Source: Saccoglossus kowalevskii (taxonomy: Eukaryota > Hemichordata > Enteropneusta > Harrimaniidae). From it: a stretch of DNA of 26,570 nt. This document shows, one piece after another, positions 11,566 through 20,132 of this stretch. Location of the stretch: the NCBI RefSeq assembly GCF_000003605.2, contig NW_003130854.1:2089088-2115657 (forward strand), read 5' to 3'. The notes beneath the pieces were generated by a model. The model was not told where the DNA came from. It ran no database searches and saw nothing but the letters and a program-made list of their open reading frames with translations. Position numbers and translations under genes: made by a program. How positions within the stretch are numbered: the stretch's first letter is position 1; every line of letters starts with the position of its first letter.

Positions 11566-12100
11566 CTAAAGAAATGTACAAAATAAAGTTTGGTGAAGTC
11601 ATAGGTCAATGCGAGTGGTGTACATTACAAACATGATGCGACATATCATCACAACATTTGGCAATGTGATCTGTATATTCAGAAACTTGTGCATCTGACA
11701 CATAGATTCTACTCACAATCCATATGCGAGTACCGATTAAGCAAAACAAACTCGTATCCACTTTCTAGTACACAACTAGGGTGACAGCACTAATTAGTTA
11801 ATGGAACCACTGCGCGTGAGAAACGTAGCCTATATCATAATCATAGACGCTGTTCGAACCCATTCATTTATGTAAAGGAAATCGAGCCCGTTTCTCGCAC
11901 ATAGAACATTTCTATGTTTGTGATTTTCGACATGCATCTTCGGCAATAATTCTTATTTGCAGTGTGCACAATTTTGGTACGTTCCCTTGCCATTTTACCA
12001 ATAAATCAGCCAAAATTGTTGGAGCCCGGACAAACTTACCGTAGCAAAGATGGTAGACGCTCACCCGGATGTCAACCTGTCAACAATTACTTCCGGGTGA
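11566..12100 (-). other. BRE1 non-coding first exon (3' end at 12040) and 5' UTR intron
   Basis: On the minus strand a near-ideal donor (ACG|GTAAGTTTG) follows base 12040. A strong acceptor (ACATTTCTTTAG) ends at 11566, so the second exon begins at 11565, 22 bases ahead of the BRE1 start codon. The intron is therefore 12039-11566 and the first exon is untranslated. Its 5' end cannot be seen; I place it within the ~100 bases above 12040 because the opposing gene starts at 12176. The upstream in-frame extension to 11609 would read through the acceptor and is not used. Prediction from splice signals only. Confidence 0.6.
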
Positions 12101-12175
12101 AAAATTGACTTTTAATTGGTTCGTTCGAGTCATGTGATAATCACATGACCTTACTTTATTAATTTCATTAGCAAA
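12041..12175. promoter_or_regulatory. Shared head-to-head promoter of BRE1 and the plus-strand C6orf89-like gene
   Basis: About 135 bases separate the predicted BRE1 first exon from the start codon of the plus-strand gene. Seen here: an inverted pair CACCCGGA (12062-12069) and TCCGGGTG (12092-12099), each with an ETS-like GGA core; ATTGGT (inverted CCAAT) at 12115-12120; and a perfect palindrome at 12129-12149, GTCATGTGA, 3-nt spacer, TCACATGAC, holding two TCATGTGA M-box/E-box sites of the MITF/TFE/USF type. The start codon of the plus gene lies in CAAAATGGC, a YY1-like core. No TATA box is evident. This arrangement is typical of bidirectional TATA-less housekeeping promoters; factor assignments are inference. 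Confidence 0.6.
12129..12149. promoter_or_regulatory. Palindromic double TCATGTGA (M-box/E-box-like) site
   Basis: Two 9-base arms, GTCATGTGA and TCACATGAC, are exact reverse complements around a TAA spacer. The palindrome is 27 bases from the plus-gene start codon, so it may lie in the core promoter or 5' UTR. TCATGTGA is the core bound by MITF/TFE-family bHLH-ZIP factors, and the GTCANGTGAC form resembles lysosomal-biogenesis (CLEAR) sites. The factor link is inferred from motif only. Confidence 0.5.
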
Positions 12176-15100
12176 ATGGCTGAGATGAGGAAGCGTTACA
12201 CCCAGGGTTCTTCCCAAAGCACTCAGACTCAGTATGACCAAAATGAAATGCCTGATATCCAAAATGTTACGGAAGAACAGAAAGAGATGTCACTCAAGGA
12301 AAAAATTCAGCTGATTGATCAAGAGATCCTTTTGCTGCGTAGCTTTTGCTTGCAGTCTGGTTACAGTCAAGGAGAGATTGAAAGCTGTGCCAGTCCGCTC
12401 CTCGATTTTCTGACCACGGCTAATCGGAAGAAGTGTTTATCAAAAGTGCTTAAACTGGTTCTTATTTTATCAGTTGGGTTCTTTTTGTATAAATATGACC
12501 CAGCCTACAACATGATTCGTGTTGGTGCAAGACAAATGCAACTTCAGGTACAGTCAGTCCGTCGGAAAGGGTACCCCTTCCCTCCAGTGTACATGCCTCT
12601 CCCAGGGACACCTACATGTATAGGGGGTGGGGTGGGCACTCGGGGGGGGGGTTAAAGTTAAGATTAGGGGATGGGGTACAAAAGGAACTTTTTTCCCAAA
12701 CGAATAAGGTTGTGTAACTTGTGCTATACCATTTCAGCCACTAAGCATACGTGTAATACAAAATCACATTTACAGGATATTAACAACCCAGGCTGATAAA
12801 TAGTAGTTTTGTGAATGAGGTGTTCACATTCCGATCATAATATAGTTGTATCTATTTTTGCGAAAATTAATAATTTGTCTAGCATTAATAGCAGGTGTGT
12901 TATTAATTTTCAAGATAAGTCATATTTTAATATTACAGTTTGTATACAATGAAAGAAACTGTTGGCCTACAATGCATTTCTATTGAAGATTTGCTTTTGA
13001 TGTAGAGCAAACACTGTACCTCTGATTTGGAGATAGTTTTGCAGCAGATTGAACACTGTCATGGCTACTCAATGGATTAGTGAACACAATAGGAATCTCA
13101 ATCAACAGAACTTTTGAAGAACTCATGAACAATGAATCTTCCACAATGTTCAATCCATTGCTGATTTATGCGATTGACTTTGGCACCTGATTAGTTAAAT
13201 TTGTAGATTAATACTCCTTATTGTTACTTCAATTACCTCCATGGTATATCCATTTTTGTAATTGTCTTTGTTTATAATGTTTTTACAGACTTTGCCTTAT
13301 TGGGACTGGACTCATTGGTTTGATGACAACTGTATTGTTAACAATCCTTTTTATCAGGAAGAACGTTTGTCAAAATCCGATTGCGAAGTAAGAACAAAAT
13401 ACATATTAATATCTATATCATCTCTCTGAATGCAAAGACAGTAATCTTTCTGCCACCTTCAAAGATTGACACCTTTATCAGCATGTGCTAAAAGCATGTA
13501 CATGTATAAACTTGGCTATTGTTTCTGGCTACTAAACTGTTGTTGATGTGACAACACAAACTCACAGACATTATGACCATATGTCATTGTTCTTGAGAAT
13601 CCGTAGATAACATAATGTCATAATCTCATTGTACTGAGTTTGTGTTGTTTTTGGGGAATGACAAAATGGATGATGTCATTACATGTGTATGCAGGTATAA
13701 TTCCTTTTATTAGATGCACATCTCATAGTTGCAGAGAACCCCAGCATGTAGTCGGTGATTGATTGAAACTTGGATGTCCTTGTTTCCATCATCTAAATGA
13801 CATCAAGAGTCATGATTTAAGCCTGTCCACCTGTCCCAGGCAGATTTTTGAAATTAGAAATAGAAAATTTTCACTAACTGTCCAAAAAATTGCAGGGCAG
13901 GTACATCATCAGTTGGGACAGACATTTTTATTTTTTAACCAGTCCAAAGGAAAGGCGACTTTAAATTTAAATTTCATTCCCTGAGACTATAGAACCTGTC
14001 CTTGCCATAGATGGTTGTAATGTAGATACATGTATTACCAGGTAAGAGATCATTCAGAGTGACTAAAGTGACCTCGCATCAAGAATGGATATGTACATGA
14101 AACATACCTGGGATTGCAACAGAAATCAACAACACTCTGTACCTTGTACAAGAAATCAGCTCTGTTATTGTTGCTAAATTGACAATACTTTGGATGTAAA
14201 ATCATTATTAGACAAGTCTGTTTCGGGTGATTCTGTGGTGCGATATTGATATGTACTTCAGGGACTGGCCAATAATTATTGAGGTTTATTTCAGGGGTGT
14301 GCTGATATTGATGAGATAGAAAGAGAGGAAGAGTTGACCCATGATGATATGGCGCAAACTTTCTTACTTGCATACATACCATTAATTATAACAGACGCTA
14401 TCCAGGACTGGAAAGCGTACAAGATTTTCGACACGGAGTATGTCACGAAAGTAAGTATATCCTATAGCAGTTGAGTTCTGTCCAACAACAGCATGCTCTT
14501 GGGCTTTGCCTTTTGAAAATGGCAGGAGAGAGAAAAATAGCTCTCCTAAAACCACTGAGGCATGTTATTAGAATGATTTTAATTTGAAATAATGTGTAAA
14601 ATGGGTAATATTTTGCACCAGCAATCGAACGGAAAGGTCCACAGATTCCAAGCTACTCTGTTCTACCCAGGCCTTTCAAAAATTAAAAATGTGATGCTTG
14701 ATATTTTGGAAAAATAACACATCTTTCATACACTAATAATAGTATACACTACAGGTACTCTTGAATGTTCTGCTGGGGGAGAATACTGAATTTAGTACCA
14801 TATTGCATCACCTATAAGCCGTATTTTACTGATTCTGCNNNNNNNNNNNNNNNNNNNNNNNNNNNNNNNNNNNNNNNNNNNNNNNNNNTTTTATTATTAG
14901 AGGTGTATTACATTACATGTGTATGGTACATGTGGGGTCAAATAATCAAGTTTATGGTATGACCCGAATATATAGTCTAGTGTTTTAAATGATGTTGTTT
15001 CCCATCTTTTTAGTTGTTTCTTGAAGATCCAGTTCTGAGTGCCGGCACTATTTGTTCATTCTATAATGAGAACGTTAAACATAAGTATGTGAAAGATGTC

Positions 15101-16459
15101 TTGCGATCAATTGATAATGGTACAACAACACAATGGAACATGCATTGGCAGAATTGTATGGACACGGCGAGGAAAACATTTCGAAGGTTCTACAGTAGAC
15201 CTTATTGTATTCCCCCTATGGTTGAAATGATGAATTCAAATTGGTTATTCATGTCTTCTGGAGTAAACAAACAACAACTATCTAAACTACCTTATGTGCG
15301 GGTAAGTTGATAAGGTGTGCTATTTATAGATGCATGCAAGATTATCTCAGATTCAACTGATTTGTTATTGACATTAAGTGTTAAAGTTGAAAGCTCTCAA
15401 ATCAAATCTTGAAGTTACAACATTCAAGATCAAAATTTGATGTATTGTGCCATTTATCGACGAAGTTATTGTTTGTCTTTACTACACTAAATCCCATCAT
15501 GCATTGCTGTTCAAATTGTGCTTTGGATGCTCACTCAGAAAAAATAACCCAGGAAGTGTATTATGTTTGTAAAAGGAATCCATATCTTCAGAGAGTGATA
15601 GATAGAAAGGCAATAGTATGTCAAATCGTTTTTAGTGTACAAAAATTCACTGCTAAACATTTCGTTGTCACCTGATGGTTAACAGTCTTGTGCCACATAC
15701 TGTACTTTATTTTTACTTGGAATTTATTTACACTGTAGGGATGAATGAGGGAGAAAAAATCACTTTCATACAAGACAGCCCAAATCAGTCTTTTCAGTGA
15801 TAATTAATTCCAGCTAAAATAGTGTAGTTCACAGTATCTTTTTACCCATACAGATTGAGACTGATTGCACAAAACAATTATTAAATACAAAATTATAAAA
15901 ATATTTTCTGAATGTTATAGCTGTTTGAGTCATAGTATTGTTTTTTTTCTGTTCAGTCTCTTGACACTGGTGTATCTATGACATGGTTTGCACAACTGAA
16001 AGGTAGTTATGAGATCAAATTAAAACCCCATGAAATATGTGAAGAGGATTGTGAAGTTATGACAGCTATTCTACAACCCGGAGAATTACGTGAGTTCACA
16101 TATTACTTCCTGTGCCTTATCTAAGATAAGTACATCATGTTGCGTGTTTTTTTTGCTCTCTTAAAAAATAACTAAAAAATACAATGCTGCATAGACAGTG
16201 TTGATTTGTCTCAAACCCCAAATGGCCACTCCACCCACACAATAAAACAATGATTAATTCACAAATCATTGTTACCATTAAATCAGCCTGCACATGTAAT
16301 TATGTCAGTTTGTCACATGGCCTATCAATTTCCACCTGTCATTAATATGGATTATTTTAACTTTCAGTGGTGTTCAGCAATATCATGTGGAAATTTGAAT
16401 TCCGTGTGGCCAGCGAGAAAGATGTCATCGCCATTGCAGCCAATGGTAACTGGGACTAA
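12176..16459 (+). CDS. C6orf89-like (bombesin receptor-activated protein-like) single-pass membrane protein, copy A
   Basis: Six exons: 12176-12547, 13289-13387, 14295-14450, 15014-15301, 15957-16089, 16368-16459; 1140 bases, 379 residues plus TAA, all GT/AG. Layout: polar N-terminus (1-38); helical region (39-85) like the C6orf89 N-terminus; one membrane segment (~91-106, VLKLVLILSVGFFLYKY) with basic residues before it, suggesting a cytosolic N-terminus and lumenal C-terminus; WDWTHWFDDNC (exon 2); PLIITDAIQDWKAY (186-199); WQNC and 'SRPYCIPPMVE' (exon 4); MTWFAQLKG (313-321); CEEDC (333-337); PGELLVFSNIMW (346-357); ends at NGNWD. Human C6orf89 is a Golgi membrane protein of about this length that shares the N-terminal region, a W-x-x-D/N-D-C motif, GC, a C-x3-C and PGD..W. 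The lumenal half also resembles Cupin_8/JmjC folds but lacks the iron ligands. No enzymatic role is claimed. A 50-base gap lies in intron 3, not in coding sequence. Copy B lies tail-to-tail downstream. Confidence 0.85.
12548..13288 (+). other. Intron 1 of copy A, with a C/G-rich inverted repeat at its start
   Basis: Right after the donor, GTACCCCTTCCCT (~12570) and AGGGGATGGGGTAC (~12665) form an imperfect inverted repeat around a G9-10 run (12643-12652). The exon 1 frame runs on to 12655 across the donor, which would end in Gly repeats and lose the conserved WDW segment, so the donor after 12547 is used. The rest of the intron shows nothing. Confidence 0.6.
13551..13648. repeat. 98-bp inverted-repeat (hairpin) element in intron 2 of copy A
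   Basis: ACAACACAAACTCA (13551-13564) is exactly inverted at 13635-13648. An inner inverted pair, GACATTATG and CATAATGTC, extends the pairing, so most of the element can fold. No coding capacity. Likely a small MITE; boundaries may be wider. Confidence 0.6.
14839..14888. other. Assembly gap of 50 N in intron 3 of copy A
   Basis: Exactly 50 N, which suggests a placeholder of unknown true size rather than a measured gap. The flanking exons 3 and 4 join in phase and match copy B exon for exon, so no coding sequence needs to be missing. Confidence 0.95.
15698..15836. repeat. TACTGTA-ended palindromic element, copy 4
   Basis: Left end TACTGTACTTTATTTTTACT, right end the inverse (AGTTCACAGTA); TTGGAATTTATTT on the left pairs with AATTAATTCCAGC on the right. 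It is a shorter member (139 bases) in intron 4 of copy A. Confidence 0.6.
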
Positions 16460-18839
16460 GACATAATTATCATTTCTTAATTATTATAGTAGTTTTAATT
16501 ACCAGTATATAGCATCTTGTATTATTTCTGTAATGAGTTTGATTTTTGCAATAGGTGTATTTTGGCAAAACTAGAAAATTGTCGAATTAAATTTCACCTG
16601 GCTTTTATATGCAAGGAGGTGCAGTGGACTTCTGTCATGTCACCAAATTTTGAAAAATACTCTGTGATGAGTAGGTTACATTAAATGATAATTAATATGT
16701 AATATTGTAAAATGACTAATTTTCACTGGGTTTAAATTTCACTGATTTACCATTTCAGGCATATTCAGTGGGTTTTAAATTCACGGTTTCATCATTTAGA
16801 TAATGTGTTTTATGCTAAATTTTACATATTCACTGGGTTTTGATTTAGCGCATTTTCCCAGTCAGCGAAATAAGCTAAATTAAAACCCAGTGAATAATTA
16901 CCCCCTTTACAGTACATTCTCCAGGCATCAACTGAGTGCATCTATCTAATCAGTGTCAGCCACAGTTGAATTTAAATATTCTTGTGTTCAAAGTTGAGTT
17001 CTCATTACAAACAACATACAGAATTGTACATCTTTCATGCTAATAAAAACACAGATTATGATCTATTCCAACCAGAAAATGTTTATTCTATTTCTGTGTT
17101 TTATTTTTATCTTTTCGACAGAATTACATTGCCAGTTGCATTTACACATCCTACATGCTGAATGTTCCACAGTGAGTGATTGTACAGCAAACCTACTTGG
17201 TTGTTTATGGTTTGGACAACATTTTTGGGACTATTTTTTGCATTTTCCTAAGTTGTTACATCAAAATTGGGTGTGACATGTAGCAAAGACTGATTCTTGG
17301 CTTTGCAACCATGCACACAGCATAAATGCATATTTGAAGAATCAACGCATGTATTCTCTCACTACCTATGTACAGATAATACCTTGTAAAACATCTAATG
17401 TTAGTTATCAAGATTAGTATTTGCAGCATTTGTTCTCTGTTATTGTGTGCATGCCATGTACCGTGATCAAATGAATGAATTACTCCCTTGCACTTACTCA
17501 AGACTCTTATCATCTGTGAACCAAAAACAACTTCAGTTGAACCAAAGAATTTATAAACTTAATTAGTGCAGTATACCCTGTAAAATTTTTGTCAAAAAAT
17601 AGATTTTATTTGTTCCTTTTACTTTTTTTTCCTCTCCTCACCAGGTATCTAATAAATTACTTATACCTAGCATTTTGTGAGTGTTTTTATTTTTATATTC
17701 TGATATTTTCTTTGATTTTTGTCAAATGTAGTGCCCAAAAACTGAAATTGTCCTGGTCATTGTTTGCATCAATAATATGTGTGTAGCATACTTTATTAAC
17801 CTGCCAAGTTTTGTCAGGTTTTTATTAAACCTGCAAAAACTCAAGTACAATTTAAACATTTTTTACTGCATATGTATTGGAGAATTTAGATTTGGAGAGT
17901 TTGTGTGCATAATAGTAATGTAATGATAGTTTAACATGGGATGCTTCACTCTTGGATTGATTTCAAACTCCTGTGATGCATTGAAAAACTCAGCTCAGTG
18001 CAGTTATCTTTCAAACATTACACCAACCACACCCACAAAGTGAAGCTGTAACTGACTATAGATGAAGATTGTCTTGTATTGCATGAACCAAATATTTCAT
18101 TTAAAAAGCAAAGTCAACTGAGTATGCTTATGGGAGGGCGCCGACATGCATTTTATTCAGATGAGCCAAGCAACCACTTATACTGCATTGAAGCACAATC
18201 AATTCGTTTCCAACTTTAAGGCTGTATGTAGTACTTGTGCCCTTCAATTGAATATTTACAAATTGCTTAACAAGTTGTGTTGTACTGGAGAATGAATTTT
18301 TAATCCAATGGAGGTAGACGTGCAGTTTTAGTGAACAAAAGAGCTCATTGCCAACCAAGGTGAGCTTGACCCCATGAGGGTCATGAAAACACTTCATTTC
18401 TGTTGAGGTGAACATTTGTATTATATCGAAAAGCTCTTGAAACAGAAATAAGACTGTAAGAACTGTCATTTCGAGCAGGAAAACCATTATAAAGAAATAT
18501 ATAGGTTAGTTTATAGTCTTGATCTCCTTCTTCCTGTATGGACTGTTCCTGTTGCCAATAATCTTTGGCCCCTATTTATAGAATGGACTGGTCTACTTAT
18601 CAATTACCATCATCAATAATAATGTGAACGTCATTGGTATACAATGTCACTGCCATGTAGTTGTAGTTTCACAGCGTACGCTTACATTGACAACGACATA
18701 AAAAAAATCAACTATCAGTATTGTAGAGTAAGAGAAAATAATGCAAGTATAAGGGTGAGCGTGTAAAATTACAATGCGGATTTGTGTAGTACTACACATT
18801 TATATAACAATTCTTAGTGTATGTTGTATAATGCAATCT
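16460..18839. other. Intergenic region between tail-to-tail paralogues, first part
   Basis: After the copy A stop. Weak polyadenylation-type hexamers ATTAAA occur at 16586-16591 and near 16679; AATAAA at about 17042. Apart from palindromic copy 5, no repeat or gene is supported. An antisense open frame of 119 codons at 18128-18487 resembles nothing I know and is near the length expected by chance in such AT-rich DNA. Confidence 0.5.
16703..16914. repeat. TACTGTA-ended palindromic element, copy 5
   Basis: Left end TATTGTAAAATGACTAATTT and right end CCCCCTTTACAGTA. Several internal direct and inverted copies of CACTGGGTTTTAATTT-like sequence occur (~16727, ~16770, ~16830, and inverted ~16882 as AAAACCCAGTGAAT). 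It lies 244 bases past the copy A stop codon, so it may fall in the 3' UTR. Confidence 0.65.
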
Positions 18840-19488
18840 TTCCACTATGTAATAATAAATTTATTCATAATACTATAGGCCTCTGGCCTCAAGGTGTATA
18901 CTCATTGTAATTACATAACATGTTACAGAGGACAATGTAATTTTACAGTGACTGAAAAAGAACAAGAAAATATGAAAAGAACATGAACTGTCAGACCAAA
19001 ATAATTGTATTACGTTTTTTTGTGGCGAGAAAAATAAATTTAGAAATATTACGCAAGATTACTGCATTTTGTAATTGTAATAGCGATATAAATTTTTCGG
19101 ATGAAGGAAGTGTATAATAATGTATTTAGATCTGAACTCTTGGTAAAACGGTCAGATAATGCAAAAATGGTACTCGTCCTCTACACAATTGGTATTACAT
19201 AAAATACAAACTCTTTCTGTGCCTGTATTATGGAATTTTCTATCAGTTTCAATACGTAGACAATGGGCAGAAATTCTTAGGCGACACAATGCTTTCTTGT
19301 AACAGTCTTTTTGGACTGTTTTAAAATAATTCTCTTGACCAAATATATATTTAAATTTTCTTTAAAAGCACAGCTTCGGAAATAGCTCGAGTTCACTTTG
19401 CCAATTTTGAATATCAATGTCCAAGCATCGCTGTTTGAAAAGCTTAACTAAGTATTCAGAGTTCCCCACCCCTTGGTTGTACCATGCC
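18840..19488 (-). pseudogene. 5'-truncated LINE (non-LTR retrotransposon) relic: end of ORF2 and 3' tail
   Basis: Read on the minus strand, 19488-19150 gives the C-terminal end of a LINE ORF2: 'WYNQGVGNSEYLVKLFKQR', 'IDIQNWQSELE', then after one stop 'FGQENYFKTV', 'LRISAHCLRIETDRKFHN', and a zinc motif C-x2-C followed by VEDEYHF (19160-19210). This pattern (RxSxHxLxIETGR..CxxC..VEDExHF) is standard for the end of invertebrate LINE ORF2 proteins. It is followed by the 3' tail with GAGGCCAGAGGCCTATAG and an AATAAATTTATTATTA end (~18848-18885). One internal stop at least and loss of frame after HFAL mark it as dead. Clade not assigned. Confidence 0.75.
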
Positions 19489-19905
19489 ATTATATGATGT
19501 GATATATCCTTTATATGATGCGATCTCTCTATTATATATTGCAATCTCTGCATTGCGTTCCCTGTTTTATATAATGTGATATATTCATTATATTATTCGA
19601 AGTATTATATTATGCAATCATCACATTATATGATGTCGGTGTTATATCCATTATATTGTGCAATTTCAGCATTATATGATATGATCCCTCTATCATGTGA
19701 TTTCCTTATAATATGGTGTAACATCTTCATTATATGATGTATCTCTATTAGATAATATGCTAAGTCCATTATATTATGTGACTTTCTAATTACTAGTATA
19801 TGATGTGGTATCTTCATTATGTGATGTGATATTTCTATTATATAACGTTATGAATTACATTATACAGTATATGATATATCCATCATAATCATATTATGCA
19901 ATTCA
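19489..19905. repeat. Degenerate ~23-bp AT-rich tandem array
   Basis: Diverged units of the form ATTATATGATGTGATATCTCT recur about every 20-26 bases over ~415 bases. It starts exactly where LINE homology stops. No spacer structure, so not CRISPR. Short open frames in it are by-products. Confidence 0.7.
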
Positions 19906-20063
19906 CCAATCATCTAAGATTGGTAAAACAATATTTCCCCATTAGTATCCGTTATCATTTATTTCAATAAGTCTTACAAAGTGTCCAATACATGCATTTA
20001 TGATGACCCCCTCGACCCCAATCCCATTCCCTCAAATGGTAAGTAATTCATTGAGCCAGAAGA

Positions 20064-20069
20064 TTTATT
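20064..20069 (-). terminator. Candidate polyadenylation signal of copy B
   Basis: AATAAA on the minus strand, 64 bases past the TGA of copy B. A second AATAAA lies at 19958-19963. Either may be used; this is prediction from the hexamer alone. Confidence 0.45.
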
Positions 20070-20132
20070 TCCACAATTTCTAAATTATTATGAGCTTCAC
20101 TTTCAAACTCCACTATCGGACCATTGGTGTCG

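Noticed and set aside
11841-11875. GTTCGAACCC resembling a tRNA T-arm
   Set aside because: No acceptor stem, D-arm or anticodon arm can be drawn around it.
12548-12655. Read-through of copy A exon 1 to a 159-residue protein
   Set aside because: A GT donor in phase matches the copy B exon 1 end; the extension is low-complexity and ends in Gly codons from a G-run.
14050-14382. 110-codon minus open frame
   Set aside because: It overlaps antisense to exon 3 of copy A, which is supported by homology and splice sites.
18128-18487. 119-codon minus-strand open frame in the spacer
   Set aside because: No family recognised, no splice or promoter context, and roughly one such frame is expected by chance in AT-rich DNA of this length. 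Worth a database search but not called.
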